From Acholeplasmatales bacterium (lineage in GTDB: Bacteria; Bacillota_I; Bacilli_A; Acholeplasmatales; JAEDCM01): a DNA stretch of 64,000 nt. Shown in pieces: positions 1 through 9,489 of the stretch; position 1 is the stretch's first letter, and each line of letters begins with the position of its first letter. The stretch is from NCBI GenBank assembly GCA_017961685.1, contig JAGCWW010000020.1, forward strand, positions 47,119-111,118, read 5' to 3'. Both the position numbers and the translations under genes were made by a program. The notes beneath the pieces are model-generated. The model made no database searches. It saw only the letters and a list, made by a program, of their open reading frames with translations, and was not told the DNA's origin.

Positions 1-1128
1 ATTGATTCTAATTGTTCATCTTACATGAAATGTGGTAGTTGTAAACTACTACATTTAAAGTATACTAAACAATTAGAATTTAAAAAAAATAATATTTCTT
101 TATTATTTAAAAATAAAGGTATTAAAGCGATTATTAATGATGTTATTGGTATGAATAATCCCTTTAATTACCGTAATAAAGTTATCGCAAGCATCTCACT
201 AGATAATAAAAAAATAGTTTATGGGATGTATGAAGAAAATAGTCATGAAGTAGTTTATAATAAGAACTGTTTAATTCAAAATAAATTACTTAATGAAATA
301 TTAATTTCTATTAAAGAAGAACTAGATAAATTAAAAATAAAACCTGAAGGCTTTGGTGGAGTATTAAGGCACATAATGCTTAGAGTAGGAATAAAGACAA
401 ATGAAGTTTTAGTTGTTTTTGTGACTAATAATGACTTATTTCCTGGACGTAATGAATTAGTAAAAGCTTTAACTAAAAAACATAAAGAAATAAAAACTAT
501 TATTCAAAATACTAATCCAAGAATTACACCAATTGTTTTTGGAAATAAAGATAGAATTTTATTTGGTCAAGGTTTTATTAATGATGAATTACTAAGTATT
601 AAATATAAAATAAGTCATAAATCATTTTATCAGGTTAATCCAATCCAAACAGAAATACTTTATTCTAAAGCCATAAATATGGCTAAATTAAAAGAAACTG
701 ATACAGTTTTAGATTGTTATTCAGGAATAGGTACTATTTCTTTAACAATCTCTAAAAAAGTTAAAGAAGTAATAGGAGTAGAAATAGTAAAAGAAGCGGT
801 AAATGATGCGATAAATAACGCTAAAATAAATAATATTAAAAACGTTAGATTTATTTTAGATGATTGTAAGAAATTTATGAATAATTATCATTCTAATATT
901 GATTGTTTATTTGTAGATCCACCTAGAAGTGGACTAGATAGGGAATTCATAAATTCTGTTAAAAGATTAAAACCTAAAAAAATAGTTTATATTTCATGTA
1001 ATCCTATAACTCAAGTAGATGATATATATCAATTACTTGAATTATATGAAATAAAAGAAATACAACCAGTAGATTTGTTCCCACATACAATTCATTGTGA
1101 GAATATAGTGTTATTAGAAAAGAAATAG
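1..1128 (+). CDS. 23S rRNA/tRNA uracil-C5 methyltransferase (TrmA/RlmD family), 5' end outside window
   Basis: SAM-dependent RNA m5U methyltransferase. The reading frame is open back to base 1 and the residues before the Met at base 25 supply the first Cys of a C-x5-C-x2-C iron-sulfur cluster typical of the family, so the true start lies upstream of the window. Visible motifs are KSFYQVN, the SAM-binding stretch DCYSGIGTIS, DPPRSGLD, the catalytic Cys in ISCNP and a C-terminal FPHTIHCENI. All match RlmD/RumA-type enzymes. Which uridine is modified cannot be told from sequence. The gene ends 10 bases before the lipoprotein gene. Confidence 0.9.
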   Translation: MDSNCSSYMKCGSCKLLHLKYTKQLEFKKNNISLLFKNKGIKAIINDVIGMNNPFNYRNKVIASISLDNKKIVYGMYEENSHEVVYNKNCLIQNKLLNEILISIKEELDKLKIKPEGFGGVLRHIMLRVGIKTNEVLVVFVTNNDLFPGRNELVKALTKKHKEIKTIIQNTNPRITPIVFGNKDRILFGQGFINDELLSIKYKISHKSFYQVNPIQTEILYSKAINMAKLKETDTVLDCYSGIGTISLTISKKVKEVIGVEIVKEAVNDAINNAKINNIKNVRFILDDCKKFMNNYHSNIDCLFVDPPRSGLDREFINSVKRLKPKKIVYISCNPITQVDDIYQLLELYEIKEIQPVDLFPHTIHCENIVLLEKK

Positions 1129-1138
1129 GAGGAATATT

Positions 1139-2122
1139 ATGAAGAAAATACTCATTTTTATCTTAATGCTTTTTACTATATGTGGATGTTCAAATAGTAA
1201 AACAAGCGATATAGTTATGTATGGAGATAGTAAGAGTGTTTCTTTTGATAATTTTACTTTATCCATTGGTAATTATTATTGTAGCGGATATGATAATTAT
1301 TCTCTTTCTGTTTATCTTTATGTTTTAAATAATTCTTATTCAACTAAAACTTGCAATATAAATAATGTGTCTTTAACAAAAGAAGATACAAAAGCTAACT
1401 ATACTGTTTACTATACAAAAAAAGTTGAAATAGAAGCAGAGTTGTCTAGCTTAATAGATTTTAGATCTACTATTCCAACAGATATAGAAGATTCAAATTA
1501 TAAGTTAAGTTTCAGCATAAATAATACAAAAATAATCTTTTATTTATATGATATGCCAGATGAATTAAGGGAACAAAGAACAGTTAATTACTATATTAAC
1601 GGTGAAGTAGTTTATACTGAAAAAGCGTTTGTTGGAAGGGAATATGAGGTTTCTTATATTCATGAATCAAGTGATTATACGAGTTATTGTGATGTTTGGC
1701 ATAAAGATAGTTCTTTAAAAAATAGAATTGACGGCAGAGTTATGGTTGAAGAAGATATAAATCTTTATGGGATATTAAAATCTAATTTCTTTATAATGAC
1801 ATCAGCAACTGATAATCTCTCATATGTTAACATGATAAATCATGTACCAAAAAGTAAAATATTAGCCATCCCTGATACGTATCAAGGCAAAGAAATGTGC
1901 ATTGGTAATTACGCAATCAATAAGTTTATTGGGGGGAAGATTTACGTTCCTAAAACAGTCCGCAAAATTTATAGTGGTAATTTCACAAATATTGGTAGTG
2001 AAACTATAATATACTATGAAGGAACAAAGGAAGAGTGGAAAGCTTTATTTTATAATAGCGAAGATTCAACTAAGATAACAAATAGAATTGTTTTTAATGC
2101 GAAAAAGTCGGATTTGAAATAG
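1139..2122 (+). CDS. Predicted lipoprotein with a degenerate BspA-like repeat end
   Basis: 327 aa. The N-terminus is a lipoprotein signal peptide (MKKILIFILMLFTICGC) with lipobox ICGC, so the mature protein should be membrane-anchored outside the cell from Cys17. The middle shows no recognised domain. The C-terminal 60 residues (VPKTVRKIYSGNF, then IIYYEGTKEEWKAL) look like the last units of BspA-type leucine-rich repeats, which often end in YYxGTxEEW. A clear AGGAGG precedes the ATG. The function is unknown; surface binding is only an inference. Confidence 0.75.
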   Translation: MKKILIFILMLFTICGCSNSKTSDIVMYGDSKSVSFDNFTLSIGNYYCSGYDNYSLSVYLYVLNNSYSTKTCNINNVSLTKEDTKANYTVYYTKKVEIEAELSSLIDFRSTIPTDIEDSNYKLSFSINNTKIIFYLYDMPDELREQRTVNYYINGEVVYTEKAFVGREYEVSYIHESSDYTSYCDVWHKDSSLKNRIDGRVMVEEDINLYGILKSNFFIMTSATDNLSYVNMINHVPKSKILAIPDTYQGKEMCIGNYAINKFIGGKIYVPKTVRKIYSGNFTNIGSETIIYYEGTKEEWKALFYNSEDSTKITNRIVFNAKKSDLK

Positions 2123-2149
2123 TTGATGATTTAATAGGGGGCGATATTT

Positions 2150-3139
2150 ATGATAATTGATGAAATTAAATACACAATGGAATATGTAGAAGAGATAACT
2201 AAGAAATTAGGCGATGTAATTACAAAAGATGATTATTATATCGAAGATATGGGCTGCCCTCATAAGCAACCAAGCAGTCTACCTACTGGTTATGCTGCAG
2301 TATATATGTTTGCTTATGGAAACGATAATGAATATGAATTCTTAAAGATAGGAAAAGTAAACGCAGGAAGTAGTGCAAGATTTACAAGCCAACATTATGG
2401 ATTTGATTCCATAAGTACGCTTGCTAAATCAATTTGTTTTGATAAGGAATTTCAAAATAAAGGTATTGCCCCTAATAATGTAAAAGATTGGATGCTTAAC
2501 AATTTAAGAAGAATAAATATTTATATTAAAACAAACTGTGGCATGAAAGCTACAGAACTAGTTGAATCTTTAATGCACTATAAATTTAATCCTAGATTTG
2601 AAGGAAGTATTAATAGTAAAAGTAGTAAAAAAGAAGTAATAGAACTGAAAAAAGGAGATAGCAAGCCTATTTCTATTACTCCTAAGAAATCAGCTGGCGG
2701 TGCAGCTAGTCAAAGAATATTTGAACTTTTAAAAGCAAAAGGTGGAAAAGCAATGTGCCCAATGCTAAAAGGAGAACCAACTACTTTATATTTATCTGAA
2801 TTTGGCGTTTATAATTCTGGATATATGGATTTATTATGTGAATGGCATATATTAGATGCTATTGTTGAAAAGGCTAGAGAATTAGGCGGAGTAATGTATA
2901 AAGGTGATTCGGCTTCACAAAGTGGAGCAAAAATTGGTTCTGATGCTCTGCCACTTGATACAATAGATGCGTATATAAGTATTAATTTCTATGGTAATAA
3001 AGTTGGTAATTCAACACTTAGAAGATCTACATACTATTCTGCTATTCTTGCTTGGGCTGGTATATGCACAAATAATAGCGCAAGAAAAGCACCATATGGT
3101 AGAGGTGGATTTATTAAGTTGTTTCCAGAATGGAGATAG
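2150..3139 (+). CDS. GIY-YIG-like nuclease-fold protein with uncharacterised C-terminal domain
   Basis: 329 aa. Residues about 45-110 carry the pattern of the GIY-YIG superfamily: AAVYMFAY corresponds to the first strand, FLKIGK to the YIG strand, followed by a conserved Arg and a His (SSARFTSQH). Residues about 150-185 are a Lys/Ser-rich linker. The C-terminal 150 residues have no family I recognise. The gene is followed 113 bases later by a DUF2075 helicase carrying its own nuclease domain, a pairing that suggests a two-component nucleic-acid-targeting or defence module. The GGGGG-type ribosome site is at 2138-2142. Catalytic competence is uncertain. Confidence 0.6.
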   Translation: MIIDEIKYTMEYVEEITKKLGDVITKDDYYIEDMGCPHKQPSSLPTGYAAVYMFAYGNDNEYEFLKIGKVNAGSSARFTSQHYGFDSISTLAKSICFDKEFQNKGIAPNNVKDWMLNNLRRINIYIKTNCGMKATELVESLMHYKFNPRFEGSINSKSSKKEVIELKKGDSKPISITPKKSAGGAASQRIFELLKAKGGKAMCPMLKGEPTTLYLSEFGVYNSGYMDLLCEWHILDAIVEKARELGGVMYKGDSASQSGAKIGSDALPLDTIDAYISINFYGNKVGNSTLRRSTYYSAILAWAGICTNNSARKAPYGRGGFIKLFPEWR

Positions 3140-3252
3140 ATTATTGAAAAATGTTTTTGTCCTAGGGCTTGATAAAAAACTTATAAAAAATGCAAATAAA
3201 ACGAGTTTGTATTTAGCTTTTTATAAAATCTTATTTAAGGTGGTGAACATCT

Positions 3253-5127
3253 ATGATAGTTTATGAAGGAAATAAAAAGACTTTTCTTGATGATGTATCT
3301 AACGGATTAATGGTTAGAAAAATAGAAGAAATGTTTGATAAATTAGGTATAAAAAAAGAGCAACAAGCAGAAATGAATTCATGGAAAAATTCTCTACCAA
3401 GAATGGGAAATATTATATCTGATAATAGAATTGATGATGAAGTTGGAATTGCTGTTGAATTTCAAATTCCTTTTACAAGCAAGAGAGTAGATTTTATGGT
3501 TGCTGGCAAGAATGATGAAAGTGATAATGTTGTTGTTATAGAATTGAAACAATGGGAAACTTGTCAAGCAACATCTAGAGAAAATGTAGTTACTGCCTTT
3601 ACTGGTGGAGCAAATAGAGATGTTGCACATCCATCACAACAAGCTTATTCTTATGCCAAATTAATTCAAAACTTTAATGAGTCAATAGAAGAAGAAAAAA
3701 TAGATATGATTCCTTGTGCATATTTGCATAACTATGAGGAAAAGAATAGGGGACAAATATGTCATCAGAAATATAGTGACATCATTAAATTGTCACCTGT
3801 ATTTCTAATGGAAGATGGAAAGAATCTAAAAGATTTTCTAGTTAAATATGTATCTAAACCATCAAATAAAAAACTATTTGAAATAATTGAATATGGAAAA
3901 TTAAAACCATCTAAATCGCTTCAAAGTGCGGTTGGTTCAATACTAAACGGAAATCAAGAGTTTGAACTTATTGATGAGCAATTAGTTGCTTATTCAACAA
4001 TATTAAAGCTAGTTCAAAACTCTATTAATAGTGATGAAAAGCATACAGTTATAGTTAAAGGTGGACCAGGTACTGGTAAAAGTGTAATTGCGATTAATCT
4101 TTTAACTAAGATTTTAAATAATGGTTATTCTTGTTGCTATGTAACAAAAAATTCAGCTCCACGTGCTGCTTTTTCTCAAAGCTTAGTAAAGGGAAAATAT
4201 TCACTATCTTATTTGAAAGGTTTATTCAAAGGATCGGGTTCATTTATAGATACTCCAAATAATACGTTTGATTGTATTATCACAGATGAGTCACATAGAT
4301 TAAATGAAAAATCTGGATTATTTGGCAATAAAGGTCAAAACCAAATTATGGAAATTATAAAGTCATCAAAGATTAGTGTATTCTTCATTGATGAAGATCA
4401 AGTAGTCACTACTAAAGATATTGGATCAGTTGGAGAAATTAAAGCATGGGCAAAAATACTTGGCAGTAAAGTACACTGTAATGAATCATTAGAATTAAAG
4501 AGTCAATTTAGATGTAATGGTTCTGATGGATACTTAGCTTTTTTAGATGATGTATTAGAAATAAGACAGACGGCAAATTATAATTTCTTTGACTTAGATT
4601 ATGATATAGAAATATTTGATAATCCAAACAAAATGAAAGAAGCACTAAGAAAAACTAATACAAGCAATAAATCTAGAATGATAGCAGGTTATTGCTATCC
4701 TTGGAACAGCCAAAAAGATAAGAGTAAATATGACATTTTCTTAGAAAACGGATTTAAAGCTCAATGGAATTTTTCAACAGACGGATTTGCAATAGATCCT
4801 AATTCGTTTGAACAAGTTGGATGTATTCATTCGACACAAGGATTAGAATTTGATTATGTTGGTATCATAATTGGATTAGACTTAAGATATGAGAATGGTC
4901 ATATAATAGCTGACACATCAAAAAGAGCTGACACTGACTATTCTATTAGAGGCTTAAACGGCAATGTAAAATTAGGAGAAAGAATCATAAAAAATACTTA
5001 TAAAACTCTATTATCTAGAGGACAAAAAGGATGCTTTATCTATTGTGAGGATAAGGCTTTAGCAGCATATTTAAAAGAAAGATTGGCTAAAGCCCTAGGG
5101 GAAAGAGACAAAGCAAAAATCAGTTAG
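3253..5127 (+). CDS. PD-(D/E)XK nuclease fused to DUF2075 (Schlafen-type) superfamily 1 helicase/ATPase
   Basis: 624 aa. The N-terminal part contains a PD-(D/E)XK core: D80 in RVDFMV and E97-L-K99 in VVIELKQWE. The rest is a DUF2075 ATPase with Walker A GGPGTGKS (residues 270-277), Walker B DCIITDESH (340-348), a Gln-containing motif STQGLEFDYVG and the C-terminal LLSRGQKGCFIY typical of the family. These proteins are common in defence islands; the exact target is unknown. An AAGGTGGTG ribosome site precedes the ATG. No signal peptide or membrane segment is seen, so it is cytoplasmic. The domain calls are firm, the biological role is inferred. Confidence 0.8.
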   Translation: MIVYEGNKKTFLDDVSNGLMVRKIEEMFDKLGIKKEQQAEMNSWKNSLPRMGNIISDNRIDDEVGIAVEFQIPFTSKRVDFMVAGKNDESDNVVVIELKQWETCQATSRENVVTAFTGGANRDVAHPSQQAYSYAKLIQNFNESIEEEKIDMIPCAYLHNYEEKNRGQICHQKYSDIIKLSPVFLMEDGKNLKDFLVKYVSKPSNKKLFEIIEYGKLKPSKSLQSAVGSILNGNQEFELIDEQLVAYSTILKLVQNSINSDEKHTVIVKGGPGTGKSVIAINLLTKILNNGYSCCYVTKNSAPRAAFSQSLVKGKYSLSYLKGLFKGSGSFIDTPNNTFDCIITDESHRLNEKSGLFGNKGQNQIMEIIKSSKISVFFIDEDQVVTTKDIGSVGEIKAWAKILGSKVHCNESLELKSQFRCNGSDGYLAFLDDVLEIRQTANYNFFDLDYDIEIFDNPNKMKEALRKTNTSNKSRMIAGYCYPWNSQKDKSKYDIFLENGFKAQWNFSTDGFAIDPNSFEQVGCIHSTQGLEFDYVGIIIGLDLRYENGHIIADTSKRADTDYSIRGLNGNVKLGERIIKNTYKTLLSRGQKGCFIYCEDKALAAYLKERLAKALGERDKAKIS

Positions 5128-5166
5128 TTCTTGATTAAAATTGAAAACTAAATTGGAGGTGGATTT

Positions 5167-6249
5167 ATGAATACTATATTTAATATTATAGATTTTGGTG
5201 CGGTAGGTGATAACTCTACCGATAACACAAAAGCTATCCAAAAAGCGCTAGATGAAGCCTCTTTATGTGAAGGTAAGGTTATTGTTCCACCTGGAAAATA
5301 CTTAACTGGTAAACTTAAACTTAAAGGTAAAGGTGTAACTATTGAAGGTTCAGCTTCATGGAGTTATAGAGGTGTAGGTGGATCAGTATTAATCTTAAAT
5401 GATGATAAAGCTGAATGCTTAATAGATATTACTGGTTCATTTGGTTGTTCAATTATAAATCTTAATTTAACAACCAGCCTAAACACAAATAATATAATTC
5501 ATGGAATTAAATTATATTGGGATAAATATAATGGTGGATCAGAAGAAGATACACCTAAAATAGATGGATGTAAAATATGTAATTTTACAGGAGATGGCAT
5601 ACACTTTGAACACGTATGGTGTTTTAGTGTAAGACATTCTATGATTGCTTATAATAAAGGTAATGGAATCTTTATTGATGGCTGGGATGGATTTATCCTT
5701 GATAACTGGTTCTCATATAACGAAGGATATGGATTACTTGGTGGAAATGTAGTCGCATCTATTTCTTTAACTGGAAATAGAGTAGAGTGGAATACTAAAG
5801 GAGGATTCAAGATTCCTTTTGGTGATTCCTTTAATATTACAGGTAATTTCTTTGATAGAGGAGAAGGACCTGCCTTGGATTTAGGTGGAGAAAAACAAGT
5901 AAGTCTAGCTACTATTACATCTAATATTTTTAGAAGACCTGGGGCTTCTAATAATCCAAATGATAAATATGATAGTTGTCATTTAAGACTAACTAATTGT
6001 AAAAATATAACTGTAATTTCTAATACAATGAGACTAGGTAGAAATGATGGAGGTGGAGGTATACTATCTCCAAATTATGGCTTAGTTATACGAAATTGTG
6101 AATGTTGCACAATTAGTTATAACACAATGGATAAGTCTGTTTTAAAAGAATTATTTGTATTAGAAAACAATAATAATTGTATTATAGATAATAATATAGG
6201 TTCAATTTCAGATGAATCATTTTCAACAGGTTCTGATTTGTTAAATTAA
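5167..6249 (+). CDS. Pectate-lyase-superfamily right-handed beta-helix protein
   Basis: 360 aa. It begins with the Pectate_lyase_3 signature (FNIIDFGAVGDNSTDNTKA, then IVPPGKY) and continues in about ten beta-helix coils rich in Asn and Gly ladders (for example NNIIHGIKLY, GNGIFIDGW, NNNCIIDNN). Members are polysaccharide lyases, GH28-type hydrolases or phage tail spikes. There is no signal peptide, so either the product acts inside the cell on oligosaccharides or it leaves by another route. GGAGG lies just upstream of the ATG. A strong terminator follows. Substrate unknown. Confidence 0.75.
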   Translation: MNTIFNIIDFGAVGDNSTDNTKAIQKALDEASLCEGKVIVPPGKYLTGKLKLKGKGVTIEGSASWSYRGVGGSVLILNDDKAECLIDITGSFGCSIINLNLTTSLNTNNIIHGIKLYWDKYNGGSEEDTPKIDGCKICNFTGDGIHFEHVWCFSVRHSMIAYNKGNGIFIDGWDGFILDNWFSYNEGYGLLGGNVVASISLTGNRVEWNTKGGFKIPFGDSFNITGNFFDRGEGPALDLGGEKQVSLATITSNIFRRPGASNNPNDKYDSCHLRLTNCKNITVISNTMRLGRNDGGGGILSPNYGLVIRNCECCTISYNTMDKSVLKELFVLENNNNCIIDNNIGSISDESFSTGSDLLN

Positions 6250-6262
6250 TAATTGAAAGAGA

Positions 6263-6291
6263 GGAGCATTGTAGAATAATGCTCCTTTTTT
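6263..6291 (+). terminator. Intrinsic terminator after the beta-helix gene
   Basis: Eight-base-pair stem GGAGCATT (6263-6270) with AATGCTCC (6278-6285), a 7-nt loop and a run of six T. Confidence 0.9.
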
Positions 6292-6309
6292 AAAATTTAT
6301 AAAGATCTG

Positions 6310-6499
6310 TTGACTAAAAATAAAACATATGATAAATTTAAAGTAGGCGTATAGTTAATCTTTAGGTCATAAATTATTTAGGTATGATGAATCTTATGCA
6401 AGTGAGCCCATTATATATGGATAACTTATGTTTTAAAAATTAATTAATAATGTCTAACAATATAATAGGACAACTATATATTTTTGTTAGATTTTTTTT
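6310..6499 (+). ncRNA. Possible small untranslated transcript or leader upstream of the RNase III paralogue
   Basis: This gene-free stretch has a promoter-like pair, TTGACT (6310-6315) and TAAATT (6333-6338) with 17-bp spacing. About 150 bases on, a hairpin TCTAACAA (6453-6460) / TTGTTAGA (6484-6491) is followed by eight T (6492-6499), which looks like an intrinsic terminator. No ORF of note lies between. It may be a small RNA or an attenuated leader of the operon that starts at 6546. I do not recognise a known RNA family. Confidence 0.35.
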
Positions 6500-6545
6500 G
6501 CGCCATCATTTTGTCAAATGTTTTTGAAGAAAGGTGGTATTTTTT

Positions 6546-7556
6546 ATGACAGAGAAAGATTATTACGATATTGAATTAATGATAGGTTATGAGTTTAGTA
6601 ATAAAAGTTTATTAAAACAAGCTTTTACTAGAAAATCATATTCTATGGAAAATGGTGGAGAAGATAATGAAGTTCTTGAGTTTTATGGGGATACAGTATT
6701 ATCAGGCAGTGTTATAAGAATTTTTGATATTTTATTCTGTGAAAGCAGGAAAGATTATTATGTATCAAAAAAAACAGAAGCTGAATTAACTGAATTGAAG
6801 AAAAATCTTGTTAGTAGAACTATGCTTTCTAAAAGAATTGATTACCTAGGACTTAGTGAGTATTTAATAATGGGTAAAAGTGATATTTTAAATAATGTCC
6901 AAAATGAAGCTTCTGTAAAAGAGGACCTTTTTGAAGCCATAATTGGAGCGGTTGCTATTGATTGTAAGTTTGAATCAAGTATTATTGATGGAGTAATCAA
7001 TACAATGCTTGATCCAGTATATTATATTTATTGTGGATTTGATTTTGATGTTATTAACTATATCCAAAAAGTTCAAGAATGGAATCAAAAATTTAATGGT
7101 GAACTTCCAGAATATATTTATTCTATTGATGATTATTCAGATAAAATAGAATGTACAATACTTATTCCAAATCCAAGTGGTGAAGGTATTCTTGATTTTG
7201 AAGATATATCAAGAAATAAAGCAGATGCATTTATGAAAGCGGCAGAAAAAGCATACTGGTATTTATATAGAAACGGCTTTATCAAAGAAGAAAAGATGAT
7301 AGATGTTGCGGGAAAACCAGATATGCATAATCCTGTTGAACAACTAAATATTCTAGCAACAAAAGGTTATATTGAATCTCCAGATTACACCTTTATCGAA
7401 ACATTTGATGATAATGGAAATCCTAAATGGGAATGTATTTGTAAAATCAAAGGATATGAATTTGAAGTACATAATCATGCTTCTAGCAAAAAAGAAGCAA
7501 AGAAATTATGTGCATATCAAGTTTATAAGTTATTATTAAATGAAAAAAAGAAGTAA
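6546..7556 (+). CDS. RNase III family protein with two double-stranded RNA-binding domains
   Basis: 336 aa from the ATG at 6546. A GTG at 6534 is in frame but lies within the ribosome site AAAGGTGG (6530-6537). The RNase III domain keeps the signature NEVLEFYGD with E42, E45 and D49, and later D127 and E130 (KEDLFEAIIGA), so the metal-binding acidic residues are intact. Residues about 160-240 resemble a first dsRBD and 255-335 a clear second dsRBD (NPVEQLNILATKGY, then SSKKEAKKLCAYQVY). It is longer than the usual 230-aa housekeeping enzyme and sits among nucleases, so it is probably an accessory paralogue rather than rnc. It cleaves dsRNA by family analogy. Confidence 0.8.
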   Translation: MTEKDYYDIELMIGYEFSNKSLLKQAFTRKSYSMENGGEDNEVLEFYGDTVLSGSVIRIFDILFCESRKDYYVSKKTEAELTELKKNLVSRTMLSKRIDYLGLSEYLIMGKSDILNNVQNEASVKEDLFEAIIGAVAIDCKFESSIIDGVINTMLDPVYYIYCGFDFDVINYIQKVQEWNQKFNGELPEYIYSIDDYSDKIECTILIPNPSGEGILDFEDISRNKADAFMKAAEKAYWYLYRNGFIKEEKMIDVAGKPDMHNPVEQLNILATKGYIESPDYTFIETFDDNGNPKWECICKIKGYEFEVHNHASSKKEAKKLCAYQVYKLLLNEKKK

Positions 7557-7566
7557 AGGAGAATAA

Positions 7567-9051
7567 ATGATAATAAAATTAAATAAACTATCCAATTTTA
7601 AGGAAAAGGAATATCTTTTAAAAGAATGGGACTATGAAAAAAACGGAGAATTAACTCCTGATAAAATTAGTTATGCTAGCAATATAAAGGTATGGTGGAA
7701 GTGCAAAAATGGTCATTCATGGGCAACTTCACCATCACATAGAACTCTTCAAACAGGTAATTGCCCTTATTGTTCTAATAAGAAATTAGCAAAAGGAGAA
7801 AATGATTTAGAAACAGTTTTTCCAGATATTGCTAGAGAGTGGAATTATGAGAAAAATGGCTTATTAAAGCCGTCTGATGTTGTTTATGGTTCATCAAAAA
7901 AAGTGTGGTGGAAATGCAAGCTAGGACATGATTACGAAATGAAAGTATGTGTAAGAGCATATAAACTTACTAACTGCCCAATATGTCAAAAGGAAAGGCA
8001 TACATCATTTATTGAACAAACAATTTTATTCTATTCAATGAAAGTATTTAAAAGTACTAAAAGCCAAGTTAAATTTGATTGGCTAGGAAAAGGTGAAATA
8101 GATATTTTTATTCCTGAACTGAATCTAGGAATAGAATATGATGGAGGATACTGGCATAAGGATATTAATAGGGATTTAAAAAAAGATATTTTATGCCAAG
8201 AACATAATATTGATTTGATTAGAATAAGAGGATCTAAATGTCCTATTTATGAAACAAATATTAAGTTAATAAGAATAGAAAACGAATATAAAAACAGTAT
8301 AATCGAAGAAGTTTTAAAATCTGTTTTCGATTATATAAAAGAAAAATATAATCTATATTTTTTTATTGATATAAATATTGATAGAGATTATATCGAAATA
8401 ACAGAGAAATTTGTTCTTGGTGAAAAAGTAGGTAATTTAGAGGAATTATTTCCAAACGTTTCTAAAGAATGGGACTATAGTAAAAATGGCACTATAACAC
8501 CAAAAATGGTAAGTGCACATTCAAAAAAAGATTTTTGGTGGAAATGTAGTAAATGCGGTTATAGCTATAAAGCAACTGTAAATAGAAGAACAGGTAGTAA
8601 TAAAACAGGATGCCCTTTATGTAGTGGTAATATTGTTGTGAAAGGGAAAAACGATATTGAAACACTATTTCCTGAAATTCTAAAAGAATGGGATTATGAT
8701 AAGAATATAATGCTTCCATCAGAAGTCTCAAAAGGATCAAATAAAAAAGTTTTTTGGAAATGTCCATTTGGTCATTCTTGGGAAGCATCAGTAGTAAATA
8801 GGATTAATCTTAAGGCTGGATGCCCAGTATGTAATCATAAAATAGTTGGTGAAAATAATAGTCTAGCTGATTTGTATCCAAATTTACTAGAGGAATGGGA
8901 TTATAGAAAAAATGAACGCAATCCATATACATTACTACCAAAATCTAATCTATTATTTTGGTGGAAGTGCAAAAAATGTGGTAATGAGTTTCAAAAGCGC
9001 ATAAGCGAAGTCACAAGATTAGGTTATCCTTGTGTGAAATGTCATAAATAA
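7567..9051 (+). CDS. Treble-clef zinc-finger repeat protein with internal Vsr/DUF559-like endonuclease domain
   Basis: 494 aa. Five repeats of about 60 residues (DUF4379 type) read EWDYxKN..P..v..GS..KVWWKCxxGH.W...CPxC. Two lie before and three after a central domain at about residues 145-235. That domain has the endonuclease-like fold pattern EIDIFIPELNLGIEYDGGYWH, then DLIRIRG, seen in Vsr and DUF559 nucleases. Each repeat has CxxGH/CxxC plus CPxC zinc ligands. Such proteins are frequent on mobile elements; DNA binding and cleavage is the likely role. It begins 10 bases after the RNase III gene, so the two are probably co-transcribed. Confidence 0.7.
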   Translation: MIIKLNKLSNFKEKEYLLKEWDYEKNGELTPDKISYASNIKVWWKCKNGHSWATSPSHRTLQTGNCPYCSNKKLAKGENDLETVFPDIAREWNYEKNGLLKPSDVVYGSSKKVWWKCKLGHDYEMKVCVRAYKLTNCPICQKERHTSFIEQTILFYSMKVFKSTKSQVKFDWLGKGEIDIFIPELNLGIEYDGGYWHKDINRDLKKDILCQEHNIDLIRIRGSKCPIYETNIKLIRIENEYKNSIIEEVLKSVFDYIKEKYNLYFFIDINIDRDYIEITEKFVLGEKVGNLEELFPNVSKEWDYSKNGTITPKMVSAHSKKDFWWKCSKCGYSYKATVNRRTGSNKTGCPLCSGNIVVKGKNDIETLFPEILKEWDYDKNIMLPSEVSKGSNKKVFWKCPFGHSWEASVVNRINLKAGCPVCNHKIVGENNSLADLYPNLLEEWDYRKNERNPYTLLPKSNLLFWWKCKKCGNEFQKRISEVTRLGYPCVKCHK

Positions 9052-9078
9052 GGTATAATAATACTTGGGTGGAGTATT

Positions 9079-9477
9079 ATGATTGAAAAAAGGAAAGTTA
9101 TTCTAACCAAAGAAGAAAATGATAATTATATTGATGATTTATTATGCTTTGGTTATGAAGTAACTTATAAAGAAAAAGAGAAAGTCAATAAAGAAACTTT
9201 AAGAGTCTTTATGTTAGAAAGAGATACTGATATTCCTAATTATGATAAATTAGTAGAACTTGAAAAAGAATATGAAGATAATAAAAAAGAATTAGTAATG
9301 TATCCAAAAATAAATGGATGGTTAGTATTCTTTTTATGGTGCTTAATCATACCAGGAATGATTTATTATGATCTTAAAAGTAATGATATAAAGGCAATAG
9401 ATCAGCATAATGAACCATTACTTATAAAGATGTATGATTTAACGGAAGAAGCTAGAAAATTAAAAGAAGAAAAATAG
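9079..9477 (+). CDS. Small hypothetical protein with one hydrophobic segment
   Basis: 132 aa, highly charged, with one hydrophobic stretch at about residues 75-95 (GWLVFFLWCLIIPGMIYY) that is probably a membrane anchor or hairpin. The flanks are Lys/Glu-rich and may be coiled coil. No family recognised. A promoter-like pair TTGTGT (9030-9035) and TATAAT (9054-9059), 18-bp spacing, lies at the end of the preceding gene, so it may have its own start. GGGTGGAG is the ribosome site. Confidence 0.6.
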   Translation: MIEKRKVILTKEENDNYIDDLLCFGYEVTYKEKEKVNKETLRVFMLERDTDIPNYDKLVELEKEYEDNKKELVMYPKINGWLVFFLWCLIIPGMIYYDLKSNDIKAIDQHNEPLLIKMYDLTEEARKLKEEK

Positions 9478-9489
9478 GGGGAAAAATAA

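Noticed and set aside
2991..3266. 91-codon frame overlapping the end of the GIY-YIG-like gene
   Set aside because: Overlaps the real gene in another frame, lacks a ribosome site, and its product looks like nothing known.
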